A program made the position numbers and the translations under genes. Shown here piece by piece: positions 48,342 to 60,790 of a DNA stretch of 64,000 nucleotides. The stretch covers positions 29,395,193 to 29,459,192 of the forward strand of contig NC_063052.1 of the NCBI RefSeq assembly GCF_018812025.1, given 5' to 3'. Numbering within the stretch: position 1 is the first letter of the stretch; every line of letters starts with the position of its first letter. This DNA comes from Megalobrama amblycephala (Eukaryota > Chordata > Actinopteri > Cypriniformes > Xenocyprididae). The notes beneath the pieces are model-generated. The model made no database searches. It was not told the DNA's origin and was given only the letters and a program-made list of their open reading frames with translations.

Positions 48342-50025
48342 TATTATTTTTTTATTTTTTTTTTTTTTTATTTTTTTTCCGTCTTCCGGGGCTTTTTGGG
48401 GGCCTTAACATGCTCAAAAACTCTTGAAAATTGGCACACACATTGGAATCCGCGGCCATTAGGACGCCGGAGAGGCTGGTACCCGGGCGTGGCAGGGGGG
48501 CTCGACAGCGCCCCCTTGAAAAAAGTCTGAAAATTTGGTCCATATATTAAACACGCTTGCACGTATTAGTATGAAACTCAGTACACATATAGACCTCATC
48601 GGGCCGAACAACTTTCGTGCTCTAAGTTAAACACCACGCCAACAGGAAGTCAGCTATTAAGGGTTGTTTGAAAAACGCATGCTCTGGAATTTGATATACT
48701 CCTCCTAGACGATTAATCCGATCGCCACCAAACTCGGTCAGCATGAAGTCAAGACACTGATGATTAAAAATTGCCAGGGGATTTTTGATATCTCGAACGG
48801 TTTGGCCGTGGCGAGGCAACGAATTTATGGCGAGAAAAAGGAAACAGGAAATGTGTTATAACGTCTGCATACATATATTGATCTTTATGAAACTTCACGA
48901 GTGTGTTCGTTATAGGAGTCTGATCACATGGATGTGACTATTGTGAGTCAAAGTTATAGCGCCACCAACTGGCAGCAGGAAGTGTATCACTTTTTGAAAT
49001 GTTTTGAGATCACCCTCTTATTTTTACCTGATTTGCTTCAAACTTCATCAGTGTAATGTCAATACACAGCAGATGTAGACCTATGACAGGATTTTTGATA
49101 TTTGAAATATTGTTGCCATGGCAACAGGTCAAACTGTAATAATATTCTTGAGTGTTTTTGAGGCTCTTAACATGCTTCAAATTGCATGAAACTCGACACA
49201 CACATCAATATTGTCAACCAGTAGACATGGACAAAGCCATAGAAATGGGCGTGGTGGAGGGGCTCAGTAGCGCCACCTTTTGACAAAAGTGGGGGGTTAG
49301 TTTTTCCTACAATCACCAAACTCGGTACACATATTGTTCTCATCAAGCCGGACAATTTTCTAATTTACATTCATTAGCTCCGACCAACAGGAAGTCAGCT
49401 ATTTTGGTTTGAATGTTAATTTTTTGAAAAAACAGGCTATGAATTTTATACTACTGCTCCTACAGGGTTTATCCAATTTACACCAAACTTTTTTTAACTT
49501 GTTGCTAACACATTGAAGTTGTTTAATTGCAAACGGATTTTGGATATCTCAAACGGTTTGGCCGTGGCGAGGCAACGAATTTATGGCAAGAAAAGGGAAA
49601 CAAAGTGTTATAACTTCTGCATACATTAATTGATTTTGATGAAACTTCGGCTTAGTCTTCGTTGTACAAGGCTGATCACATGGATGTGACTATTGTGATT
49701 CAAAGTAATAGCGCCACCAACTGGAAGCAGAAAATGTGTCACTTTCAGCATACATTGAGATCACCCTCTTATTTTTACCTGATTTGCTTCAAAATTCATC
49801 AGAATAATGTTAAAACTTGGCACATGTAATCCTTTGAAAATGGGCAGGGAGGAGGGGCTCTATAGTGGCACCTTGTAGTGCAGTAAATGTGGAGTGAATT
49901 TGACATAGTCCTTTGATGTTTAACCGTTTTAAGTGCCTATTGCCCGCTGTGCACAGTTGCCCTGAAGCCACCGGGGTGGCGGTGCCACCGGGCTTGGGCC
50001 CGCCATCGCTGCTCGCAGCTATATT
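48342..50025 (+). mobile_element. Family 2 array unit 2 (headless)
   Basis: 1684 bp. Starts directly in the T-rich microsatellite after the preceding TATATT, without the AGGGCCC head. The body is near-identical to unit 1 and ends with the complete hairpin. Confidence 0.8.
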
Positions 50026-51707
50026 TATTATTTTTTTTTTTTTTTTTTTTTTTATTTTTTTTCCGTCTTCCGGGGCTTTTTGGGGGCCTTAACATGCTCA
50101 AAAACTCTTGAAAATTGGCACACACATTGGAATCCGCGGCCATTAGGACGCCGGAGAGGCTGGTACCCGGGCGTGGCAGGGGGGCTCGACAGCGCCCCCT
50201 TGAAAAAAGTCTGAAAATTTGGTCCATATATTAAACACGCTTGCACGTATTAGTATGAAACTCAGTACACATATAGACCTCATCGGGCCGAACAACTTTC
50301 GTGCTCTAAGTTAAACACCACGCCAACAGGAAGTCAGCTATTAAGGGTTGTTTGAAAAACGCATGCTCTGGAATTTGATATACTCCTCCTAGACGATTAA
50401 TCCGATCGCCACCAAACTCGGTCAGCATGAAGTCAAGACACTGATGATTAAAAATTGCCAGGGGATTTTTGATATCTCGAACGGTTTGGCCGTGGCGAGG
50501 CAACGAATTTATGGCGAGAAAAAGGAAACAGGAAATGTGTTATAACGTCTGCATACATATATTGATCTTTATGAAACTTCACGAGTGTGTTCGTTATAGG
50601 AGTCTGATCACATGGATGTGACTATTGTGAGTCAAAGTTATAGCGCCACCAACTGGCAGCAGGAAGTGTATCACTTTTTGAAATGTTTTGAGATCACCCT
50701 CTTATTTTTACCTGATTTGCTTCAAACTTCATCAGTGTAATGTCAATACACAGCAGATGTAGACCTATGACAGGATTTTTGATATTTGAAATATTGTTGC
50801 CATGGCAACAGGTCAAACTGTAATAATATTCTTGAGTGTTTTTGAGGCTCTTAACATGCTTCAAATTGCATGAAACTCGACACACACATCAATATTGTCA
50901 ACCAGTAGACATGGACAAAGCCATAGAAATGGGCGTGGTGGAGGGCTCAGTAGCGCCACCTTTTGACAAAAGTGGGGGGGTTAGTTTTTCCTACAATCAC
51001 CAAACTCGGTACACATATTGTTCTCATCAAGCCGGACAATTTTCTAATTTACATTCATTAGCTCCGACCAACAGGAAGTCAGCTATTTTGGTTTGAATGT
51101 TAATTTTTTGAAAAAACAGGCTATGAATTTTATACTACTGCTCCTACAGGGTTTATCCAATTTACACCAAACTTTTTTAACTTGTTGCTAACACATTGAA
51201 GTTGTTTAATTGCAAACGGATTTTGGATATCTCAAACGGTTTGGCCGTGGCGAGGCAACGAATTTATGGCAAGAAAAGGGAAACAAAGTGTTATAACTTC
51301 TGCATACATTAATTGATTTTGATGAAACTTCGGCTTAGTCTTCGTTGTACAAGGCTGATCACATGGATGTGACTATTGTGATTCAAAGTAATAGCGCCAC
51401 CAACTGGAAGCAGAAAATGTGTCACTTTCAGCATACATTGAGATCACCCTCTTATTTTTACCTGATTTGCTTCAAAATTCATCAGAATAATGTTAAAACT
51501 TGGCACATGTAATCCTTTGAAAATGGGCAGGGAGGAGGGCTCTATAGTGGCACCTTGTAGTGCAGTAAATGTGGAGTGAATTTGACATAGTCCTTTGATG
51601 TTTAACCGTTTTAAGTGCCTATTGCCCGCTGTGCACAGTTGCCCTGAAGCCACCGGGGTGGCGGTGCCACCGGGCTTGGGCCCGCCATCGCTGCTCGTTA
51701 CTATATT
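50026..51707 (+). mobile_element. Family 2 array unit 3 (headless, damaged 3' hairpin)
   Basis: 1682 bp. Headless like unit 2. Its 3' end reads GCTGCTCGTTACTATATT, so the second arm of the hairpin is changed from GCAGC to GTTAC. It is followed immediately by a full head. Confidence 0.8.
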
Positions 51708-53441
51708 AGGGCCAAGCGAAAATTCGCGCAGGGCCCTCTTGTTCTTCTAAGGATTATTATTATTTTTTTTTTTTTTTTTTTTTTTTATTTTTTTTCCGTC
51801 TTCCGGGGCTTTTTGGGGCCTTAACATGCTCAAAAACTCTTGAAAATTGGCACACACATTGGAATCCGCGGCCATTAGGACGCCGGAGAGGCTGGTACCC
51901 GGGCGTGGCAGGGGGGCTCGACAGCGCCCCCTTGAAAAAAGTCTGAAAATTTGGTCCATATATTAAACACGCTTGCACGTATTAGTATGAAACTCAGTAC
52001 ACATATAGACCTCATCGGGCCGAACAACTTTCGTGCTCTAAGTTAAACACCACGCCAACAGGAAGTCAGCTATTAAGGGTTGTTTGAAAACGCATGCTCT
52101 GGAATTTGATATACTCCTCCTAGACGATTAATCCGATCGCCACCAAACTCGGTCAGCATGAAGTCAAGACACTGATGATTAAAAATTGCCAGGGGATTTT
52201 TGATATCTCGAACGGTTTGGCCGTGGCGAGGCAACGAATTTATGGCGAGAAAAAGGAAACAGGAAATGTGTTATAACGTCTGCATACATATATTGATCTT
52301 TATGAAACTTCACGAGTGTGTTCGTTATAGGAGTCTGATCACATGGATGTGACTATTGTGAGTCAAAGTTATAGCGCCACCAACTGGCAGCAGGAAGTGT
52401 ATCACTTTTTGAAATGTTTTGAGATCACCCTCTTATTTTTACCTGATTTGCTTCAAACTTCATCAGTGTAATGTCAATACACAGCAGATGTAGACCTATG
52501 ACAGGATTTTTGATATTTGAAATATTGTTGCCATGGCAACAGGTCAAACTGTAATAATATTCTTGAGTGTTTTTGAGGCTCTTAACATGCTTCAAATTGC
52601 ATGAAACTCGACACACACATCAATATTGTCAACCAGTAGACATGGACAAAGCCATAGAAATGGGCGTGGTGGAGGGGCTCAGTAGCGCCACCTTTTGACA
52701 AAAGTGGGGGGGTTAGTTTTTCCTACAATCACCAAACTCGGTACACATATTGTTCTCATCAAGCCGGACAATTTTCTAATTTACATTCATTAGCTCCGAC
52801 CAACAGGAAGTCAGCTATTTTGGTTTGAATGTTAATTTTTTTGAAAAAACAGGCTATGAATTTTATACTACTGCTCCTACAGGGTTTATCCAATTTACAC
52901 CAAACTTTTTTTAACTTGTTGCTAACACATTGAAGTTGTTTAATTGCAAACGGATTTTGGATATCTCAAACGGTTTGGCCGTGGCGAGGCAACGAATTTA
53001 TGGCAAGAAAAGGGAAACAAAGTGTTATAACTTCTGCATACATTAATTGATTTTGATGAAACTTCGGCTTAGTCTTCGTTGTACAAGGCTGATCACATGG
53101 ATGTGACTATTGTGATTCAAAGTAATAGCGCCACCAACTGGAAGCAGAAAATGTGTCACTTTCAGCATACATTGAGATCACCCTCTTATTTTTACCTGAT
53201 TTGCTTCAAAATTCATCAGAATAATGTTAAAACTTGGCACATGTAATCCTTTGAAAATGGGCAGGGAGGAGGGGCTCTATAGTGGCACCTTGTAGTGCAG
53301 TAAATGTGGAGTGAATTTGACATAGTCCTTTGATGTTTAACCGTTTTAAGTGCCTATTGCCCGCTGTGCACAGTTGCCCTGAAGCCACCGGGTGGCGGTG
53401 CCACCGGGCTTGGGCCCGCCATCGCTGCTCGCAGCTATATT
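51708..53441 (+). mobile_element. Family 2 array unit 4 (with its own 5' end)
   Basis: 1734 bp. Starts AGGGCCAAGCG, one C fewer than the other heads, then body and intact 3' hairpin. This is the only internal unit that keeps its head. Confidence 0.8.
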
Positions 53442-55121
53442 TATTTTTTTTTTTTTTTTTTTTTTATTTTTTTCCGTCTTCCGGGGCTTTTTGGGGGCCT
53501 TAACATGCTCAAAAACTCTTGAAAATTGGCACACACATTGGAATCCGCGGCCATTAGGACGCCGGAGAGGCTGGTACCCGGGCGTGGCAGGGGGGCTCGA
53601 CAGCGCCCCCTTGAAAAAAGTCTGAAAATTTGGTCCATATATTAAACACGCTTGCACGTATTAGTATGAAACTCAGTACACATATAGACCTCATCGGGCC
53701 GAACAACTTTCGTGCTCTAAGTTAAACACCACGCCAACAGGAAGTCAGCTATTAAGGGTTGTTTGAAAAACGCATGCTCTGGAATTTGATATACTCCTCC
53801 TAGACGATTAATCCGATCGCCACCAAACTCGGTCAGCATGAAGTCAAGACACTGATGATTAAAAATTGCCAGGGGATTTTTGATATCTCGAACGGTTTGG
53901 CCGTGGCGAGGCAACGAATTTATGGCGAGAAAAAGGAAACAGGAAATGTGTTATAACGTCTGCATACATATATTGATCTTTATGAAACTTCACGAGTGTG
54001 TTCGTTATAGGAGTCTGATCACATGGATGTGACTATTGTGAGTCAAAGTTATAGCGCCACCAACTGGCAGCAGGAAGTGTATCACTTTTTGAAATGTTTT
54101 GAGATCACCCTCTTATTTTTACCTGATTTGCTTCAAACTTCATCAGTGTAATGTCAATACACAGCAGATGTAGACCTATGACAGGATTTTTGATATTTGA
54201 AATATTGTTGCCATGGCAACAGGTCAAACTGTAATAATATTCTTGAGTGTTTTTGAGGCTCTTAACATGCTTCAAATTGCATGAAACTCGACACACACAT
54301 CAATATTGTCAACCAGTAGACATGGACAAAGCCATAGAAATGGGCGTGGTGGAGGGGCTCAGTAGCGCCACCTTTTGACAAAAGTGGGGGGGTTAGTTTT
54401 TCCTACAATCACCAAACTCGGTACACATATTGTTCTCATCAAGCCGGACAATTTTCTAATTTACATTCATTAGCTCCGACCAACAGGAAGTCAGCTATTT
54501 TGGTTTGAATGTTAATTTTTTGAAAAAACAGGCTATGAATTTTATACTACTGCTCCTACAGGGTTTATCCAATTTACACCAAACTTTTTTTAACTTGTTG
54601 CTAACACATTGAAGTTGTTTAATTGCAAACGGATTTTGGATATCTCAAACGGTTTGGCCGTGGCGAGGCAACGAATTTATGGCAAGAAAAGGGAAACAAA
54701 GTGTTATAACTTCTGCATACATTAATTGATTTTGATGAAACTTCGGCTTAGTCTTCGTTGTACAAGGCTGATCACATGGATGTGACTATTGTGATTCAAA
54801 GTAATAGCGCCACCAACTGGAAGCAGAAAATGTGTCACTTTCAGCATACATTGAGATCACCCTCTTATTTTTACCTGATTTGCTTCAAAATTCATCAGAA
54901 TAATGTTAAAACTTGGCACATGTAATCCTTTGAAAATGGGCAGGGAGGAGGGGCTCTATAGTGGCACCTTGTAGTGCAGTAAATGTGGAGTGAATTTGAC
55001 ATAGTCCTTTGATGTTTAACCGTTTTAAGTGCCTATTGCCCGCTGTGCACAGTTGCCCTGAAGCCACCGGGGTGGCGGTGCCACCGGGCTTGGGCCCGCC
55101 ATCGCTGCTCGCAGCTATATT
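53442..55121 (+). mobile_element. Family 2 array unit 5 (headless)
   Basis: 1680 bp. Starts in the T-rich tract and ends GCTGCTCGCAGCTATATT followed by flanking TCACTATTG. This is the right border of the array. Confidence 0.8.
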
Positions 55122-55453
55122 TCACTATTGTTCTTGCTTGCTTACCTAGTCTGATGATTCAGCTCTGCACAGATCCAGACGTTAATACTGGCTGCCCTTG
55201 TCTAATGCCTTTTATAATGTTGGAAACGTGGGCTGGCATATGCAAATATTGGGGGCGTACACCCCGACTGTACGTAACAGTCGGTGTTATGTTGAGATTC
55301 GCCTGTTCTTCGGAGGTCTTTTAAACAAATGAGATTTATATAGGAGGAAACAATGGAGTTTGAGACTCACTGTATGTCATTTCCATGTACTGAACTCTTG
55401 TTATTTAACTATGCCAAGATAAATTCAAATTTTCATTCGAGGGCACCTTTAAG
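55122..55453. repeat. Truncated DNA-transposon-like repeat ending GCACCTTTAA
   Basis: Unique-looking sequence ending 'agggcacctttaag', the same kind of end as the TTAA-flanked element at 945-1400. It contains a perfect hairpin CCGACTGT-ACGTA-ACAGTCGG (55264-55284). The expected opposite end is not seen next to it; the array occupies that side. Confidence 0.45.
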
Positions 55454-57130
55454 TTTATTTTTCTAGCAGATTTTTTTTCATTTTAAGAATAAAATGAATT
55501 AATAAACTTAATTGTATACATTGTTCAGATAACATAACTTAATACCTTTAGTAATTTTGCTTCTTGAGAAACTGTTTTTACTGTATAACAATTTTGCATT
55601 TCTGTGAACACTTCCAGGTCAGTAACCCTGATATTGCTGATATTTATTTATTCTATGCTTGCTGAGCTTTTAAGTGTTTGTTTGACCATGAATTAAATCA
55701 CCTCTGAACCAAAGCACTAGATAAGTTCCCCCACACACATCCTGCTCACTCTCCCTGATTAAAGTCCTTGGACTTGATTGCAAATGCTAACCGGTCAGTT
55801 TTCTGATATGGTACAGGAGTGTTGGTGCATTTTGTGGTTGAGAATACAAAATAGGGGTATAATATAGAGTGTTTTCTTATCTGTAGCTTGTGCAACTTCT
55901 GAATCAAATATACGGAGCCCCGCACATGACATGCAGGAAAAAAACAGTAGGCTAAATTTTGTGCACGCTTTACTAAGTCGTTTCCTCGATTTATAAATCA
56001 TGTGTGTGATTTAGCTACTTATCCTTTCCCTCGACTTATGCCTTACTGTCGCTCCCTCGATTTATAATTGTGCGCGTGATTTACTTTTTCCCTCGATTTA
56101 CTAAATCGTGCGCATACTAATTAGTTCCCCTGATTTGCTACATCGTGTGCACGATTTCCTTGTATGCATAAAAAATCAAGCTGACAATAACATGTACATG
56201 AGCTTTTCAAGATGTTAATTTTTTTTTTTTAAATTTTATAATAAGAATATATTTTATTTTAATATTTTATAAATAAGCATTTTCACCAGAAAATGTCATC
56301 TGAACAAGTAACAAATCTGCCACTTTTGCTCTGACCAACTGAGAAAATAAAGCAACAATAAATCGAGCTGTCAATGGTGACTAAATCGAACAGTTACTTA
56401 GCTCAGATCACATCAAACATTTTGTACTCAAATTGTTAATGTTAATAACATCAGTATTGCGTGACTTTGTATATTTAGTGTGTGTTAGTGTTACCTGTAG
56501 ATTTCAATTTCTGTAGCCACTCCGCAGTCTGAAGTCTTTTGCTTTTGACTATGGGTGAATCTCCAGCTGTCACTGATGATTGTCATTTGGACCTTTCTGG
56601 ATTACAATCCGCCATCAAAATGATAAGTTTAATTATTGCAGCTGCTGTGAGAAGAGGCTATAAATGATCCGTCACCTGCAGCATCCTCCACATGCCATAT
56701 AGCCTACTAGCTGGGACTCCTTCTTTATGTAAACGTGACGTAATGACGCAAAGACGAACGGCTGCATGCTCGAATTTCCTGCGGAAACCCACCAGTACCA
56801 ACCGAATTATAAAACATTATTACAAGCTTACCATTGTGAATCGGCTAAGGTAAGGAGATAGTTTTGAACAGTGGCTGCTTATGTACAGTATTTGCTCAAA
56901 AATCGATTTTGAAAAAAAGTTACGGACTGCAGCTTTAAAAAATCTTGATCTTGTTCAGTTTCGTTCAGCTCAGATATTCCTCATTGCATCTTCGTTTGTG
57001 TTCCACAGAATGAAAGTCACAGGCCTACTATTGACGGGTGTCCACATACTTTTGACCATCAAAAAGCAAGCCACACCTCTCTCATTTGTGGTGTGTGTGT
57101 TGATGTGAGGGTAAAACTCTTCTTCCACTT
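55454..57130. other. Intergenic region, no gene recognised
   Basis: AT-rich. Holds the CTCGATTTA-type tandem repeat (55955-56165) and, at 56917-56938, the right end ('gttacggactgcagctttaa') of the element type seen at 1465-1728. No supported ORF. Confidence 0.6.
55955..56165. repeat. Degenerate minisatellite with CCCTCGATTTA and GTGCGCGTGATTTA motifs
   Basis: At least four imperfect units combining 'tccctcgattta' with '(t)aaatcgtgcgcacgattt'-like pieces, spaced about 40-60 bp. The ATCGTGTGCACGAT core near 56145 is palindromic. Confidence 0.65.
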
Positions 57131-57201
57131 GTTGCTGAAGTTGCTCGTCTCAGTTCCATGAAGCCCTTTCACTTAGCAGATGCGGAGCACGAGCTCTCCC
57201 G

Positions 57202-57569
57202 ATGTCTGACGAAGGCGAGGGGCTCCGTGCCTCCTCTTCCTCCCTCTCCCCGCCCTCCTCCCCCTCTTCTCCCGCTTCGGCCGGTCAGACTCATCTCCCT
57301 CAGCCGCCAAGACCCCTGAAGCGGCGGGCATCTGCGCCACTTCCACGCACCGACCACCCGGACGCATCCAGAGACGCGTCTCCCCGCGATCCGCTGGAGT
57401 TGATCGGGCGCTCACCCGCGCATCTCGGGCGATGCTGCGGCGCGTCTCCGGTGCGCGACGGTCTCCAGAACCGCGGACAGCGGCGGCGCTCCCCGCACAG
57501 ACCCGATCATGAGACCCGCAGCCCGGAGGAGTTGATCGAGACCCCGCACAGCTGCGCTCCACCGCACGC
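57202..57569 (+). CDS. Candidate first coding exon in a CpG island, gene not identified
   Basis: The window's clearest CpG-rich island outside repeats carries an open frame from ATG 57202 to a consensus donor C|GTGAGT (exon end 57569), 122 codons plus two bases. The product starts MSDEGEGLRASSSS and is Ser/Pro- then Arg-rich and presumably disordered. It includes KRRASAPLP, which resembles a basophilic-kinase or 14-3-3 site. Downstream exons are not recognised; the gene probably continues beyond the window. A competing ATG at 57158 opens another frame (MKPFHLADAEHELSR, about 50 codons), and the minus strand is also open, as is usual in GC-rich DNA. I do not recognise the family. Confidence 0.5.
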
Positions 57570-58721
57570 GTGAGTTAAACCTTCAGTCAGATGGACTTTA
57601 TAACATATTATTCCACAGGAATCTAGAAACAGACAGAATTTATGATGATGGGGTCACTGTAAAATGTTTGTCAGGTAACCTAAAACTGTGCTTCATGTGG
57701 TGACATAGCCTATCGATCAATTAACTGGTTTAAATCATTTAATATGACCAAATCCACTTGGTTATACTATCGAAAGTCATTTTTAAGGATCGATTGAGGT
57801 AAAAAATTGGTCTTTGATGTAGCATATTTTCACTTTTACAGTGTATAAAACTTAATATTTTCAATTGGATCAACTTTCACAAAACCTAATAAAAAATAAA
57901 AATGTATGTCTATGCAGTAAATCGCTTGTGTGATTTGCGCTACTTTCTATTTATCATGCAGTTTTTAATTAAATAATTTAGCATTTATTTAATAATAATA
58001 ACAATAATAATTTATTTCAATTACAATAATTTCAGTTATCGTTCTGGCATCATTCTATTAATTTATAATGTATTTAATGTTATTGTAGTTGTTAAAAATT
58101 GCATTGCACCTCAGTTACTGTAGTGTCTTGCGCACGTGACGTGTTGGAGCTCGCAGAGGTGCGACGCGAGGATTATTTTTTCAATTTAAGTTCTGTTACT
58201 TAATAATAGTAACTATTATCTGACTGATAATTCGGATTACTGATCTGATTTTGAAGGTATTAGACAGAGAGGTTAGACTAGTTTCCTGATTGACGCTCTC
58301 CAGTAGGCCTATGATGCGCATGCGCTGATCATGTTCCCCCTCAACATTTTCGTTGGTGCGAAAAACAGGCCGCGAATCGCCACAATAGGTCTTTAAATAT
58401 TGATGTCTGACAACATTTATTGTATTGATGTTTTGCCTGAAAGTGTGTGCTAGGTTGAAAGAAAGAGAGACATGGGCAAGGGTTTGTAATTTTGGTTCTG
58501 GTCTCAAGACACTGCCTGCAGCCTGAGGAGAAAACAATAATAACCTGCCAAAATATTCCAGACAAGCTGCCAGTGTCATCATCTGATCTGCTCCAGTGGT
58601 AATGACACTGCAGGCAGAATCAGATCTTCATTAATCTCCATGTCAATCTCCAGATGAGGCTGGACTTGAACATGACTGGAGTTATTTTTCAAAAGCATTT
58701 CCAGGGCTCACCCAAATACAG

Positions 58722-58990
58722 TATGAAGTTTCTGTCATCATTTACTCACCTTTATGCCATCTAAAGCTGAATAACTATCTAACTTTGAACACAAAAGAAG
58801 AAAAATGTTCTTGCTGATTTTCTTCTCATATACTCTGAAAGCACTGACCAAGAGTTTTTACGCTCCAAAAAGTTCACAAAGTATAACAGTACTCCATACG
58901 ACTTTTTTGCTACATTCAAAGTCATCTGAAGTCTGAATTTTATGCTTTTTGTCTTGTCCCTTGTCACGGTGTACTTTCATTGTGAAGATT
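58722..58990. mobile_element. hAT-like MITE fragment
   Basis: Contains 'tctgtcatcatttactcacc' and 'ctgaataactatc', pieces common in the fish hAT-like MITE also present at 39760-39979. The ends are eroded. Confidence 0.5.
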
Positions 58991-60609
58991 AAGGATATCT
59001 CATTTTCAAATCACATGACAAATATAGGTAACAATCAACAATTGATACAAAAAAAACAACAACAATACCGCCCCCCCACATTTAATGTGGAAAAACAGTA
59101 AGATATTGTTGAAATTTGTTGAGAAATGCTTTAAAATGTGGTTTATGACTGGAGAATTTACACATGTGAAACTTAGCCAGGAGGGAATCATATAACCTTC
59201 ATGTCATGCATTTTACTTTAGTGCTCACTTATTTATAATAATTGCTCCGTCCGGTTTGAATAAGACACACCCATTATCAATAAAAGCCATGATTTAAGAA
59301 AATTACAGAAAGATATTGCTATTATAAGATATTATAAGTGTTCAGTCTGCTACAAAATGGACTATATAATCAGATAATTATGTGTCTGTAATGTATTTTT
59401 TATGTTATATTATTGTACGGTTAGATTGGCAACATGCTGAAGCCAAGATTGAATTGGAATTGTAAGTGGTGTCTTGTGTGCTTCACTATGTAGGGTGTTT
59501 CAATCAGGTTCTATGTCAGTTAGGATGGTGCCTTGGAAGAGAGCTGCTGATGTAGACTATGCTTGTGTGTTTGTGTTTTACAGTAAGTAGGAGCCTGTCA
59601 CTTACAGTGTTTATTTAATATTATTTATATACTTTATGATTTTTATTAATGTTTAATAACCCTGGTCACTTCCTGGTCACAGTGTCTTCTTCCTAGTTTC
59701 TCTTAATTTTTTCCCCCCAGCATAAAATATCAACAGAACCTATAATTTCAAAGCGTTTGTAAAGAGGGCCATCACTTCTTTCATCTCAGTCTTTCTGCTC
59801 TGTTTCATCTGTCTCACTTCTCCGGCTTGTAGTCTTCCTCTCTCATTGCGATTCCAGCTGGTCCTTTCATTCTTTGTGCTGATGAGCAGCAAAAACTCCA
59901 TTTCTATGCTGATGCTTGTACAAGAGCGCAGAAAGAAGAGAGAGAGAGAAATGAGAGGTGATCTATAGTACAGTAGGATGAAAGGATAGACGAAGGAGTT
60001 TGCATATTATTCTTTCTCTGTGAGTGTGTGTCCGTCCAGATAATCAGCTCCATATGGATGGGCTCATAATTCATTCCCAGTTTAAATTTCACTCATATTA
60101 ATCCTAAACTGTCAGATCAGACTCAAGCACATCATATAGTCATTAAAGCAGCTGTGTGTCATAAAAGCTTTCTTCTGTGCCAGTTTGATGTTCACTGTAA
60201 GTCATTGGTAGTTTGACTTCCTGAAGACTCTTTCGTAACATTGATCTGTTTGTTTAAGCAGCCCAACATGTCAGTGGAGTGAGTGTGGACCTTTTGGCAG
60301 AGCATCACTGATGCTAAGAGGATGCGTCATGTGAATCATTTTTTATTCTGCTAAAAATTAAAGTATGTAAATCAATAGCTACGCTTACATGGACACCTTT
60401 TGTTTAAATCGGAATTAAATGATTCTGATTGATGAATCTGAACATAGTGTTTACATGAACGCTAAATAAAATGATTGGGTTAATGTGTGCATTTATGTCA
60501 CAAGCTTCAAATTTAGTCTTTTGACGTGCACACCACACAGATATACAGTTTCACCATTGTTAGGGGTGAATTTCTTTGTGAATTTCTTTACGTTTATTTG
60601 TAAGAAGAC

Positions 60610-60790
60610 TAAGGGTGTGTTCACACTTGGCATGTTTGGTTCGATTAAAATGAACTCTGGTGCGATTGGTCTGTTAGTGTGATTCATTTGAATTAGTGTT
60701 AACTGAGACAGCTTTCAAACAAACTCTGGTGCAGTTTGAACAAAGTATGAACGCAACACGGACCAAAGACATGTAAAGGAATCAAAAACA
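60610..60790. mobile_element. DNA-transposon end fragment
   Basis: Starts 'agggtgtgttcacacttggc' and continues 'ggttcgattaaaatgaactc' and 'ctggtgcgattggtctg', a layout I associate with widespread fish DNA transposons. The partner end was not located. Confidence 0.45.

Noticed and set aside
46646..53657. Recurring minus-strand ORFs of 60-100 codons in each array unit (some ending in poly-Lys), as a possible gene family
   Set aside because: They recur because the DNA unit recurs. Several overlap in different frames, end in translated A-tracts, and show no recognisable domain.
46606..55121. The array as a pure assembly artefact
   Set aside because: Units differ in head presence, terminal mutations and small indels in T-runs, which simple assembly duplication would not create. 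Copy number still needs long reads.
57173..57562. 129-codon minus-strand ORF in the CpG island
   Set aside because: GC-rich DNA leaves all frames open; no splice or start context is better than the plus-strand exon.
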